From Nocardioides xinjiangensis (GTDB lineage: Bacteria > Actinomycetota > Actinomycetes > Propionibacteriales > Nocardioidaceae), in assembly GCF_017916455.1 (NCBI RefSeq), contig NZ_JAFMSY010000001.1, positions 2,029,977 to 2,093,976 on the forward strand: a stretch of 64,000 nt of DNA, read 5' to 3'. Below, piece by piece: positions 1-9,300 of the stretch. The notes beneath the pieces were generated by a model. That model was not told the DNA's origin. It made no database searches and worked only from the letters and a program-made list of their open reading frames with translations. The position numbers and the translations under genes were made by a program. Each line of letters opens with the position of its first letter. Position 1 is the first letter of the stretch.

Positions 1-604
1 CCGCGGTCCTGTCGGCCGGTCCGGCCACCCGGTCGAGGTCGTCGTAGCGCAGGTGCGGGTCGTCGACGCCGACGAACGCGAGGGAGGTGCCGCCCACGGT
101 CAGGGCCGCGAAGCCGTTGGTGAGGTCCAGCCAGCCGGCCGAGTCGAAGCGGTCCTTGAGGTCGGGCCAGGGCAGCTGGGGAGTCGTGGTGTTGCGGTCA
201 CCTGTGTCGGGCAGCAGGTAGCGCACCGGGTTGCGTAGGCCCGGTGAGTAGTAGTCGTTGGAGCCGAGGACGTAGACGCCCGGGACGTCGAGCAGCGCGG
301 CGAGGGCGTCGGCGACGACCGGCACCGCCCGCATGTGGGCGAGGTTGTCGCCGGTGTTGACGACGAGGTCCGGACGGAGGTCCGCGAGCCCGCGGAGCCA
401 CTCCTGCTTGGCCCGCTGGTCGGGCGTCATGTGGATGTCGCTGAGGTGCAGCACCCGCAGGGGGCCGTGCCCGGCCGGCAGCAGAGGGACGGTGACGCGC
501 CGCAGCGTGTACTGCCGTGCCTCCCAGGCGGCGTACGTCGCCAGCCCCGCGCCGGCGACGGCGCCCGCGGTCGCCGCACGACGGACGAATGGGAGGGGGG
601 GCAC
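1..604 (-). CDS. metallophosphoesterase, C-terminus cut by window edge
   Basis: This is a calcineurin-like metallophosphoesterase. Reading the minus strand from a GTG at 604, an N-terminal hydrophobic stretch (TAGAVAGAGLATYAAW) is followed by the metal-binding motif LHLSDIHM. A second block, DLVVNTGDNL, supplies the GD/N metal ligands, and VLGSNDYY is the usual GNHD-type motif with S and N-D variants. The reading frame continues off the left edge, so the C-terminal His motifs are not visible. The N-terminal membrane anchor suggests action at the outer membrane face. It sits next to a YqeY protein and a PonA2-like protein; as I recall, the M. tuberculosis ponA2 neighbourhood (Rv3683) has the same arrangement. 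The substrate is unknown. The GTG start is the only plausible one near the motif and lies 25 bp from the divergent gene at 630. Confidence 0.85.
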   Translation of the reverse strand, partial: MPPLPFVRRAATAGAVAGAGLATYAAWEARQYTLRRVTVPLLPAGHGPLRVLHLSDIHMTPDQRAKQEWLRGLADLRPDLVVNTGDNLAHMRAVPVVADALAALLDVPGVYVLGSNDYYSPGLRNPVRYLLPDTGDRNTTTPQLPWPDLKDRFDSAGWLDLTNGFAALTVGGTSLAFVGVDDPHLRYDDLDRVAGPADRTA

Positions 605-629
605 GGCGCAAGGCTGCCACAATGGCCCC

Positions 630-1088
630 ATGAGTGCTCTGAAGGACCGTCTCCGCGCCGATCTCACCACCGCCATGAAGGCGCGTGACGAGCTGCGCTC
701 CTCGACCCTGCGGATGGTGCTGACCGCCATCACCAACGCCGAGGTGGCCGGCAAGCAGGCGCGTGAGCTCTCCGACGACGACATCATCGGGGTGCTCTCC
801 ACCGAGGCGAAGCGGCGCCGCGAGGCCGCCACCGCGTTCGAGGAGGGCGGGCGCGCCGAGATGGCGGCCAAGGAGGCCGCCGAGGGCGAGGTCATCGCCG
901 AGTACCTCCCCGCCCAGCTCAGCGGCGAGGAGATCGCCCGGCTGGTGTCCGAGGCGATCGAGCAGACGGGCGCCGCCGGCGAGGGCATGCGGGCCATGGG
1001 CAAGGTGATGGGCGTCGTGACGCCGCAGGTCAAGGGCCGGGCAGATGGCGGCGCGGTGGCCGCCGAGGTGCGTCGCCAGCTGGGCTGA
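630..1088 (+). CDS. GatB/YqeY domain-containing protein
   Basis: A 152-residue protein matching the small stand-alone GatB/YqeY family in length and sequence. It begins MSALKDRLRADLTTAMKARD, contains the typical SEAKRRREAA and AEYLPAQLS blocks and ends with the family-like GVVTPQVKGRADG and a VAAEVRRQLG helix. The family resembles the C-terminal tRNA-binding part of GatB, the amidotransferase subunit, but the role of the free-standing form is not settled. It is divergent from the metallophosphoesterase (25-bp gap) and converges with the penicillin-binding protein. The ATG is preceded by only a weak ribosome site. Confidence 0.93.
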   Translation: MSALKDRLRADLTTAMKARDELRSSTLRMVLTAITNAEVAGKQARELSDDDIIGVLSTEAKRRREAATAFEEGGRAEMAAKEAAEGEVIAEYLPAQLSGEEIARLVSEAIEQTGAAGEGMRAMGKVMGVVTPQVKGRADGGAVAAEVRRQLG

Positions 1089-1138
1089 CGACGCGCCCGC
1101 GGACGTCGCCCCCGGGACGACGGGACGCGGGGGCCGGG

Positions 1139-3508
1139 TCAGCCCCGGCCGCCGCCGTTGCCGCGACCGCGACCGCCGCCGTTCCCGTTGCCGGTGGAGG
1201 GCTCGGTGCCCGTCGAGGTGTAGAGGGTGACGGTGTCCCCGCTGCTGAGCTGGGTGCCTGCCTCGGGGGAGGTGGACACCACGGTGCCCTCGGCGGTCTC
1301 CGAGTCCACCGGGCCGCCGTCGGCGACGGTGAACCCGGCCGCCTCGATCGCCTGTGTCGCGGCCTCGACCGTCTGGCCGGTCACGTCGGGCACGCTGGTG
1401 AGCACGCCGGCGACCTGGTCGCCGGGCGGGGCCTGGAAGTCCTCGTAGGGCAGCTTGGCCGAGACGGCCGCCATCGCGTCGCCCCAGATCGGTCCGGCCA
1501 CGGTCGAGCCGAAGGCCTCGCCGATGTAGCTGCCGCCGACGACCTGCCCGTTGAGGCTGACCCACTCGCCGAACTCGTTGGCGCCGGCGACCATGGCGAC
1601 GGTGGACAGCGACGGCGTGTAGCCGGCGAACCACACCGACATGTTCTGCTGGTTGGTGCCGGTCTTGCCGGCCGACGGCTTGTCGATCGCGATGTTCTGC
1701 CCGAAGCCGCCCGGCTCCATCACGCCGCGCAGGATGTCGTTGACCGCGTCGGCGGTGGCGCCCGGCATCACCTGCTCGCACTGGGACGCGAAGTCCTTGA
1801 GCACCTGGCCGGAGGAGTCGAGCACCTGCGTGACGGGTCGCGGGTCGCAGTGCAGGCCGCGCGCCGCGAAGGTGGCGTAGGCCTGCGCGAGCTCCAGCGG
1901 GTTGCTGTCGGAGACGCCGAGGATCCACGACGGGACCTCGTGCATCTTGGGGATCCTGACGCCCATGCTCTTGGCCAGCGCGATCGGCTCGCACATCCCG
2001 GTCATCACCTCGAGCTGGGCGAAGAACGTGTTCACCGACTGCTGCGTGCCCGAGTAGAGGTCGTAGGTGCCGAAGCCCGTCGAGTTGGAGACCGGCCAGC
2101 CCTTGCCGTCACCGGCGTAGGGACCGTCGCAGGTCTCGAACTCCTCGTCGGGGATCAGCATCTCCTGCGGCGAGTTGATGCTCGTGCTCAGCGGGATGCC
2201 CTGGTTGATCGCCGACGCCAGCACGAACAGCTTGAACGTCGAGCCGGCCTGGAAGCCGTTGGCGTCGCCGTACTTCTTGGGCACGACGTAGTTCAGGTAG
2301 GTCTCGCCGGCCGCCTTGTCCTTGCCCATCGGGCGGGACTGCGCCAGCGCACGGACGTCGCCGGTGCCCGGCTCGACCATCGCCAGGCCGCCGATGGCCT
2401 GGTCGGTCGGGAAGACGTGCGCGGCCACGGACTCGTCGGCGGCCCTCTGCATGTCGAGGTCGATCGTGGTGTTGATCGTCAGGCCGCCGTTCTTGAGCGT
2501 CGTACGCCGCTCCTTGGGCGTGTCGCCCAGCACGGGGTCCTTGAGCAGCCAGTTCACGACGTAGTCGCAGAAGAACGGCGCGCGGGACTGCTGGCAGCCG
2601 TTGGGCGCGGTCTCGATCTTCAGCGTGTCCTTCAGCGGCGTGGCCTTGAGGCGCTCGGCCTTCTTCTCGGTCAGGATCCCGAGCTGGGCCATGCGGTCGA
2701 GCACGACGTTGCGGCGGCCCTCGGCGCGCTCGGGGTTGTCGATGGGGTCGTAGCCGACGGGGTTCTTGACGAGGCCGGCGAGCGTCGCCGACTCCAGGAG
2801 GTTGAGGTCCTTGGCGTTCTTGGAGAAGAAGTGCCGGGCGGCGGACTGCACGCCGAACGCGCCGTCGCCGAAGTAGGCGATGTTGAGGTAGCGCTCGAGG
2901 ATCCAGTCCTTGCTGTGGTTCTTCTCGAACGCGATGGCGTAGCGCAGCTCGCGGATCTTGCGGGCGTACGTCTCCTCCGTCGCGGCCCTGCGCTCCTCCT
3001 CCGTCTCGGCCTGGTAGAGCAGGGTCTGCTTCACCATCTGCTGGGTGATCGACGAGCCACCCTGCACGGCACCGCCGTTGGCCTGGTTGGTGATGAAGGC
3101 GCGCAGCGTGCCCTTGAGGTCGAGCGCCCCGTGCTCGTAGAAGCGGTAGTCCTCGATGGCGACGATGGCCTTCACCATCGGGCGCGAGATCGAGGCCAGC
3201 GGCACGTTGATGCGGTTCTGGTCGTAGAGCGAGGCGATCAGGTTGCCGTTGACGTCGTAGATGCGCGTCTTCTGCGACAGGTCCTTCGCCTCGAGCGACT
3301 CGGGGAGGTTGACCATCCCCTTGCTGACGTCCTTGGCCGCCACCCCCACCAGGCCGGCGAAGGGGATGGCGAGGCAGGCGACGAGGACGCCCATGACCAC
3401 GGCGACGGCCCCCATGACCGCGAGGTGGGAGGCGACGCGGCCGGCGTCGGGCCGGGAGGGCGAGGACGAGCGGGAAGGCATGCCCACCAGAGTACGGGTG
3501 GATCGCAT
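1139..3508 (-). CDS. bifunctional class A penicillin-binding protein with PASTA domain (PonA2-like)
   Basis: A peptidoglycan glycosyltransferase/transpeptidase of 789 residues. One membrane segment lies at about residues 29-56. The glycosyltransferase domain shows the catalytic Glu in IVAIEDYRFYEHGALD (E119) and the GGSSITQQMVKQ block. The transpeptidase domain has the active-site S423-T-F-K, an SVN motif in QQSVNTFF, and K615-T-G-T. One PASTA domain (about residues 700-770) precedes a low-complexity Gly/Arg/Asn tail. Single-PASTA class A enzymes beside a whiB4 gene are typical of PonA2 in Mycobacterium, which helps adaptation to stress and dormancy. It is divergent from the WhiB gene. An internal ATG at 3481 (MPSRSS) is an alternative start; I kept 3508, which has an AGGTG close upstream. 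Confidence 0.93.
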   Translation of the reverse strand: MRSTRTLVGMPSRSSSPSRPDAGRVASHLAVMGAVAVVMGVLVACLAIPFAGLVGVAAKDVSKGMVNLPESLEAKDLSQKTRIYDVNGNLIASLYDQNRINVPLASISRPMVKAIVAIEDYRFYEHGALDLKGTLRAFITNQANGGAVQGGSSITQQMVKQTLLYQAETEEERRAATEETYARKIRELRYAIAFEKNHSKDWILERYLNIAYFGDGAFGVQSAARHFFSKNAKDLNLLESATLAGLVKNPVGYDPIDNPERAEGRRNVVLDRMAQLGILTEKKAERLKATPLKDTLKIETAPNGCQQSRAPFFCDYVVNWLLKDPVLGDTPKERRTTLKNGGLTINTTIDLDMQRAADESVAAHVFPTDQAIGGLAMVEPGTGDVRALAQSRPMGKDKAAGETYLNYVVPKKYGDANGFQAGSTFKLFVLASAINQGIPLSTSINSPQEMLIPDEEFETCDGPYAGDGKGWPVSNSTGFGTYDLYSGTQQSVNTFFAQLEVMTGMCEPIALAKSMGVRIPKMHEVPSWILGVSDSNPLELAQAYATFAARGLHCDPRPVTQVLDSSGQVLKDFASQCEQVMPGATADAVNDILRGVMEPGGFGQNIAIDKPSAGKTGTNQQNMSVWFAGYTPSLSTVAMVAGANEFGEWVSLNGQVVGGSYIGEAFGSTVAGPIWGDAMAAVSAKLPYEDFQAPPGDQVAGVLTSVPDVTGQTVEAATQAIEAAGFTVADGGPVDSETAEGTVVSTSPEAGTQLSSGDTVTLYTSTGTEPSTGNGNGGGRGRGNGGGRG

Positions 3509-3537
3509 AGCACCTCACATCCAACGTGCGCAGCGGG

Positions 3538-3555
3538 ATAGTTACATCGGACTAT
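3538..3555. promoter_or_regulatory. inverted repeat ATAGT-N8-ACTAT between ponA2-like gene and whiB
   Basis: A short perfect inverted repeat (5-bp arms, 8-bp spacer) lies in an unusually AT-rich stretch of the divergent intergenic region between the penicillin-binding protein and the WhiB gene. Its position makes it a candidate operator for either gene. No known regulator motif is recognised, and arms this short can occur by chance. Confidence 0.3.
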
Positions 3556-3676
3556 TCGATTTGGGCCACCTGGCCCTGCCGCGGTCGTTGGACTTTCGTT
3601 TACTTTTCTCGAGGAGTCAGGGATGGCCGCTATGGGGGCGGCTGACCGGCTCTTCACACACCGTGGGGATCACACT

Positions 3677-3976
3677 ATGTGGGTCGAGGACTGGGCATCA
3701 CGCGCCGCGTGCAAGGGCGACACTCCGGACGCGCTGTTCGTGCGTGGCGCCGAGCAGAACAAGGCCAAGCAGGTCTGCGCCGGCTGCCCCGTGCGCACCG
3801 AGTGCCTGGCAGAGGCGCTCGACAACCAGATCGAGTGGGGCGTCTGGGGCGGGATGACCGAGCGTGAGCGCCGCGCGCTGCTCCGCCGCCGCCCCGGCTC
3901 CTCGTGGCGCTCCATCCTGGAGACCGCCCGCACCAAGGTCGAGACCCCCTCCGAGACCCGCTCCGCCTCCGTCTGA
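3677..3976 (+). CDS. WhiB-family iron-sulfur transcriptional regulator, WhiB4/WblA type
   Basis: A 99-residue WhiB-like protein. Four cysteines that would hold a [4Fe-4S] cluster are C12, C34, C37 and C43 (C-x21-CxxC-x5-C), followed by the signature GVWGGMTERERRALLRRRP and a basic tail. The DALFVRGAEQNKAKQVC stretch and the MTERERRALL helix resemble M. tuberculosis WhiB4 and Streptomyces WblA rather than WhiB1, 2, 3 or 7. The neighbours agree: a PonA2-like protein on one side and two ArsA-like ATPases on the other. WhiB4 and WblA link redox state to gene expression and development. I chose the ATG at 3677 because WblA proteins start just before the same W-x-x-D-W block. An in-frame ATG at 3623 has the better GGAG site (6-base spacing), would add 18 residues and cannot be excluded. 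Confidence 0.9.
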   Translation: MWVEDWASRAACKGDTPDALFVRGAEQNKAKQVCAGCPVRTECLAEALDNQIEWGVWGGMTERERRALLRRRPGSSWRSILETARTKVETPSETRSASV

Positions 3977-3997
3977 CTCCCCCCCGCGCCGGGGACG

Positions 3998-5152
3998 TCA
4001 GGCCTGCCGTGCCAGGCTCTCGCCGATCGCGCGCAGGCCGTCGAGGTCGTGGACGTCGCCGGCCATCGCCGGTACGACCGCCGTCGGCACCCGCGGGTGC
4101 GAGGCGGCGAAGCGCCCGCACAGGTGCTGCTCGCGCTCGACGAGGCGGACGCGGTCGGCGTGCAGCTGGAGCAGCCCCGCGGTCACGGACGACGGGTCCG
4201 ACGACCGGAGCCGGTCGGCTGCGGCGATGGCCTCCTCGGCGGACAGCGCGGTGCGCGCCGACGGGCTGGCGCGGTTGACCACGAGCCCGGCCAGCGGCAT
4301 GTCGTCGTCGGTGAGCCGGTCCACGAAGTACGCCGCCTCGCGCAACGCGTCCGGCTCGGGTGCCGCCACGACGACGAACGCCGTGCCGCGCGCCTGCAGC
4401 AGCGCGAACGTCTGCTCCGCACGCTGGCGGAAGCCGCCGAACAGGGTGTCGAAGGCCGCCACGAAGGTCTGCATGTCGCGCAGCACCTGCGCCCCCAGGA
4501 CCTTGGTCAGCGCGCCGGTCACCACCGAGAAGCCGGCCGTCATCAACCTGGCCGGTCCGCGGGCCGGGGCCAGCAGCAGCCGGATGAAGCGGCCGTCGAG
4601 GAAGCTGGACAGCCGCTCCGGCGCGTCGAGGAAGTCCAGCGCCGAGCGCGACGGCGGGGTGTCGACCACGATGAGGTCGTAGGTGTCGTCCTGCCTGGCC
4701 CGCCGGTACAGCTGGCCCAGCTTCTCCATCGCCATGTACTCCTGCGTGCCCGCGAACGAGCTGGACAGCGCGACGTAGAACGGGTTCTCCAGGATCTGCC
4801 GGGCCTTCTCCGGGCTCGCCTGCCCCTCGACGACCTCGTCGAAGGTGCGCTTCATGTCGAGCATCATCGCGTCGAGGGAGCCGCCGGCGCCGGGGCGCAC
4901 GCCCGGCACCGGGCGCGGGGTGTTGTCCAGCTGCTCGATCCCCATGGACTGGGCGAGCCGGCGGGCCGGGTCGATCGTCAGCACCACGACCGAGCGGCCG
5001 CGCTCCGCCGCGCGGAGCGCCAGCGCGGCGGAGGTGGTCGTCTTGCCGACGCCTCCCGAGCCGCAGCAGACGATGATCTCGGTGGTCCGGTCGTCGAGGA
5101 GCGCGTCGACGTCGAGCACCGGCGCCGGCCCGTCCGGCCGGGCGGTCCTCAC
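3998..5152 (-). CDS. ArsA/GET3-like anion-transporting-type ATPase, second of pair
   Basis: A 384-residue P-loop ATPase of the ArsA/GET3 family. The Walker A region reads CCGSGGVGKTTTSAALAL (residues 29-46), and the Asp-rich switch regions follow in VLTIDPARRL and IVVDTPPSRSALDFLD. Unlike its partner it has Ser at the position of the deviant-Walker signature lysine (GSGGVGKT rather than GKGGxGKT). Start is a GTG at 5152 overlapping the stop of the upstream ATPase by four bases, so the two are probably co-translated and may form a heterodimer. Orthologous pairs flank whiB4 in mycobacteria (Rv3679/Rv3680, from memory). They are annotated as anion transporters, but an arsenite role is doubtful because there is no ArsB partner nearby. 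Confidence 0.9.
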   Translation of the reverse strand: MRTARPDGPAPVLDVDALLDDRTTEIIVCCGSGGVGKTTTSAALALRAAERGRSVVVLTIDPARRLAQSMGIEQLDNTPRPVPGVRPGAGGSLDAMMLDMKRTFDEVVEGQASPEKARQILENPFYVALSSSFAGTQEYMAMEKLGQLYRRARQDDTYDLIVVDTPPSRSALDFLDAPERLSSFLDGRFIRLLLAPARGPARLMTAGFSVVTGALTKVLGAQVLRDMQTFVAAFDTLFGGFRQRAEQTFALLQARGTAFVVVAAPEPDALREAAYFVDRLTDDDMPLAGLVVNRASPSARTALSAEEAIAAADRLRSSDPSSVTAGLLQLHADRVRLVEREQHLCGRFAASHPRVPTAVVPAMAGDVHDLDGLRAIGESLARQA

Positions 5153-6186
5153 GCCATCCCCTGGCGGCGGAGGAGCTGCGCCAGCTCCACCAGCGCGCCG
5201 TGGTCGATGCCGCTCGCGAGCCGGGGCAGCTCGTAGGTCGGCACGCCCTCGGCCGCGACGAGGTCGCGCTGCTCGTCCTCGAGCCGACGGCGTACGGCGT
5301 GCTCGCGTGCCTCGGCGACCAGGGAGGCGACCAGCTCGGCGTCCACGTCGACGCGGGCCCGCTGGAGGTCGGAGGTGATGGCGGAGGGGTCGAGCCCGCC
5401 GTCGCGGACGCGGGCGAGGGCACCGGCCCCCAGCGCTCGCGGCCGGACCAGGTTCACCACGACGCCGCCGACCGGCAGGCCCGCCGCGCGCAGCTCGGCG
5501 ATCCCGTCGGAGGTCTCCTGCACCGGCATCTCCTCCAGGATCGTGACGAGGTGGACGGCCGTGCGCGGGGAGCGCAGCAGGTCCATGACCTTGTCGGCCT
5601 GTGTCTTGACGGGGCCGACCCGGGCCAGGCCCGCGAGCTCGGAGTTCACCCCGAGGAACTGGCTGATCCGTCCGGTGGGCGGCGCGTCGAGCACCACGGC
5701 GTCGTAGGTGGTCGTCCCCCCGGGCCCGTCGGTGCTCCGCCCGCCCCGCGGTCGCTGCACCGCCTCGTAGACCTTGCCGGTGAGCAGCACGTCGCGCACC
5801 CCCGGCGCGATGGTCGTGGCGAAGTCGACGACCCCGAACCGGTCGAGCGCCTTCCCCGCGCGCCCGAGCCGGTAGTACATCGCCAGGTACTCCAGGAGCG
5901 CCGACTCCGCGTCGATGTGCAGCGCGTGGACCCGTCCGGACCGGCCGTCCGCCTCGGGCGCGCCCTTGGCGATCCGGCGCTCCTCGTAGGGGAGCGGGTC
6001 CACGTCGAACATCCGCGCGATGCCCTGGCGCCCCTCCACCTCGCACAGCAGCACGTTGCGGCCGGCGGTGGCCAGCGCGAGCGCCAGCGCGGCGGCGACG
6101 GTCGACTTGCCGGTCCCGCCCTTGCCGGTCACCACGTGGAGACGCACGTTCGGCCAGTCGTCGGGCCGGTCGGCAGGCGCGGTCAC
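5149..6186 (-). CDS. ArsA/GET3-like ATPase, first of pair
   Basis: A 345-residue ATPase starting MTAPADRPDDW. The deviant Walker A motif G21-K-G-G-T-G-K-S28 carries the signature lysine typical of MinD/ArsA enzymes, and the switch region DAVVLDAPPTGRISQFL is present. It is the promoter-proximal gene of a two-gene operon and overlaps the second ATPase by four bases. The C-terminal half is less conserved and has no transmembrane segment, so the protein is cytosolic. In M. tuberculosis the homologous pair has been proposed to act in stress responses; the cargo or substrate here is unknown. Confidence 0.9.
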   Translation of the reverse strand: MTAPADRPDDWPNVRLHVVTGKGGTGKSTVAAALALALATAGRNVLLCEVEGRQGIARMFDVDPLPYEERRIAKGAPEADGRSGRVHALHIDAESALLEYLAMYYRLGRAGKALDRFGVVDFATTIAPGVRDVLLTGKVYEAVQRPRGGRSTDGPGGTTTYDAVVLDAPPTGRISQFLGVNSELAGLARVGPVKTQADKVMDLLRSPRTAVHLVTILEEMPVQETSDGIAELRAAGLPVGGVVVNLVRPRALGAGALARVRDGGLDPSAITSDLQRARVDVDAELVASLVAEAREHAVRRRLEDEQRDLVAAEGVPTYELPRLASGIDHGALVELAQLLRRQGMA

Positions 6187-6387
6187 GCCCCGAGGATAGC
6201 GACGGGCGACGGCGTCCTACTTTGGTCGCTTCTTCACGCTCGTCGGCGTCCTTCTTGTCCATCGCGGGCGACTTTTGCTTGACCGGTGCACAAAAGTCTG
6301 CGAGCGTCCGTGAGATACCGGTCGTGACGCCTGTCACACGCGCGTCCTGCGGCCGTTGCCACCCGTCAGCACCTTGGAGGCCCTGGG

Positions 6388-9300
6388 ATGTCATCACCCA
6401 CCGCTCGACGCTTCACCGTCGGCACCGCACTCACGACAGTCGCGACCCTCGTCGGCAGCGTGCTGCTCGGCGTGGTCGCGGCCGTCCCCGCCCAGGCCCA
6501 CGAGGGCCACGGGCACGTCCTGATCTTCACCGAGGACGCCGCCGGCGACTGGCACGACGCGGCCATCGCGCAGGCGACGCCGAAGGTCCAGGCGGGCCTC
6601 GAGGCGGCCGGCATGCAGGTGAGCGTCGTCCACAAGGAGACGCCCGGTGGCTCCGAGGCGGTGTTCACCGACGAGGGCCTCGCGCCGTTCGACGCGATCC
6701 TGGTCTTCCAGGCCAACGGCGACCCGTGGAACGCCGACGAGAAGGCGGCCCTCGAGCGGTGGCACGCGAAGGGCAACGGCATCGCCGCGGTGCACAACGC
6801 GCTCGACATGCGCGGCAACTACCCGTGGTGGGACAACATGGTCGGCTCGCTGATGCCCGGCCACGCGCCCACCGGCACCGACCCGGGTCCCGCGGGCGTG
6901 GTGCGCAACGAGGACACCGTCCACCCCTCCACCGAGCACTTCCGCGGCACTCCGGACGCGACCCGCTGGCTGCGCAACGACGAGTGGTACAACTTCAGCA
7001 ACAACGTCCGCGGCACCGCGCACGTGCTGCAGTCCATGGACGAGTCGACCTACTCCGGCGGCAACATGGGCTACGACCACCCGATCACCTGGTGCAAGCC
7101 CTACGAGGGCGGCCGCTTCTGGGGCACCGCCCTGGGCCACTTCCCCTCGCACTACGACGAGCCCGAGTTCATGGCCGAGATCGTCGGCGGCGTGAAGTAC
7201 GTCGCCGGCCTCGATGAGGGCGACTGCGGCGGCACCGTGTGGAGCAACTACGAGCGCATCCCGCTCGACCAGAACACCTCCGCGCCGTTCGCGATCGACG
7301 TCGCCGACGACGGCAAGGTCTTCTACACCGAGCTGGTCCGTGGCCAGCTGCGCATGTACGACCCCAAGACCCAGGCGGTCACCACCGTGCTCACGCTCCC
7401 GGTCTACTCCGGCGGTGAAGACGGCCTCCTCGGCGTGGCGCTCGACCCGGACTTCAGCACCAACGGGCACATCTTCCTCTACCGCTCCGCGGAGTCGCCG
7501 GACAACGCGAACCCGAACAACTTCTGGTCCACCGTCTCCCGGTTCACCTTCGAGAACGGGTCGGTCGACCCCGCCTCGGAGAAGGTGATCATCAAGATCC
7601 CGGCCCGGCGCCTCCCCGACGAGCCCGGCCACACCGGCGGCGGCCTCGACATCGACGACAAGGGCAACCTCTTCATCGGCGTGGGCGACGACGTCAACCC
7701 GCACTCCGAGCCCTCCGGCGGCTACGCCCCGCTCTCCGAGCGCGCCGGCACGTTCCACGACGCCCGCGCCACCTCGGCCAACACCAACGACCTCCGCGGC
7801 AAGATCCTGCGGATCAACCCGGTCGACAACCCGGGCGAGCCCGGTGTCGGCAGCAGCTACACCATCCCCGAGGGCAACCTGTTCCCCGAGTCCGAGGACG
7901 CCGGGCGTGACAAGACCCTGCCCGAGATCTACGCGATGGGCTTCCGCAACCCGTTCCGGTTCTCGATCGACAGCGAGACCGGCTGGCTGAGCATGGCCGA
8001 CTACTCGCCCGACAACGGCACCGACGCGCCCGCGACCCGCGGCCCCGCCGGCATCGCCGAGTGGAACCTCATCAAGAGCGCCGGCAACTACGGCTGGCCG
8101 ATGTGCATGGGCGGCAACCACCAGGGCCAGAACCCCAACGGCGAGCCGTTCCGCGACGTCGACTACGGCCACACCACGCCGCTCAACCCGCCGGTCGTCG
8201 GTGGCTACTTCGACTGCGCCAAGCCCATCAACGACTCGGTGCACAACACCGGCCTGACCGAGCTCCCGCCGGCACGCCCCGCCGACATGTACTACGGCTA
8301 CCGGCGCTCCTCGGTGGGCGCGATCCCGCAGGGCGGCGGCCTGGCCCCCATGGGCGGCCCGATCTACCGCTACGACGAGACGCTCGAGTCGGACACGAAG
8401 TTCCCCGAGTACTACGACGGGAAGCCGTTCTTCTACGACTGGGCCCGCAACAAGATGTACAACATCCAGCTCAAGGACGGCGGCGGCGCCCAGCCCGGCG
8501 CCGCGGTCGAGAAGGTCAACCCCTTCCTGCCCAACGTGCCCTTCCTGGCGCCGATCGACTCCAAGTTCGGTCCCGACGGCTCGATGTACGTCCTCGACTG
8601 GGGCGGCGGCTACGGTCGGGACAACCCGACCTCGGGCCTCTACCGGATCGACTACATCAGCGGCTCCCGCTCGCCGGTGGCCCGCATCGATGCCAGCCCC
8701 GACTCCGGCCAGGCGCCGCTGACGGTGACCTTCGACGGCGGCGACTCGACCGACCCCGAGGGCGAGCCGATCACCTACGCGTGGGACTTCGACGGTGACG
8801 GCGAGACCGACGCCACCGGCGAGACGGTGACCCACACCTTCACCGAGAACGGTGTCTTCAACCCCCGCCTCACGGTCACCGACCCCGCGGGCAAGACCGG
8901 CACGACGACGGTGCCGATCACGGTCGGCAACACCCGGCCGGTGGTCGAGCTCCAGATGCCGCCGGACGGATCGTTCTTCGACTTCGGCGACGAGGTGAGC
9001 TGGAAGGTCCAGGTCACCGACCCCGAGGACGGGACCATCGACCCGCAGCGCGTCGAGGTGCAGCCCGCGCTGGGCCACGACGACCACGCCCACCCGCTGG
9101 TCGCCTCCCGCGGCCTGACGGGCAGCACGGTCACCAGCATCGGCGGCCACGCGGCCGACGAGAACATCTTCTACTCGATCGACGCCCGCTACACCGACAC
9201 CGGCGGCGAGGGCGGGGCCAACCCGCTCCTCGCCTCCGACACCTCGGTGATCTTCCCGAAGCTGCGCCAGGCGGAGTGGTTCGACGCCAAGTCGGACACC

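Noticed and set aside
3623..3976. WhiB start at 3623 as primary
   Set aside because: It has a better ribosome site but adds 18 residues not expected for WblA-like proteins; kept only as an alternative.
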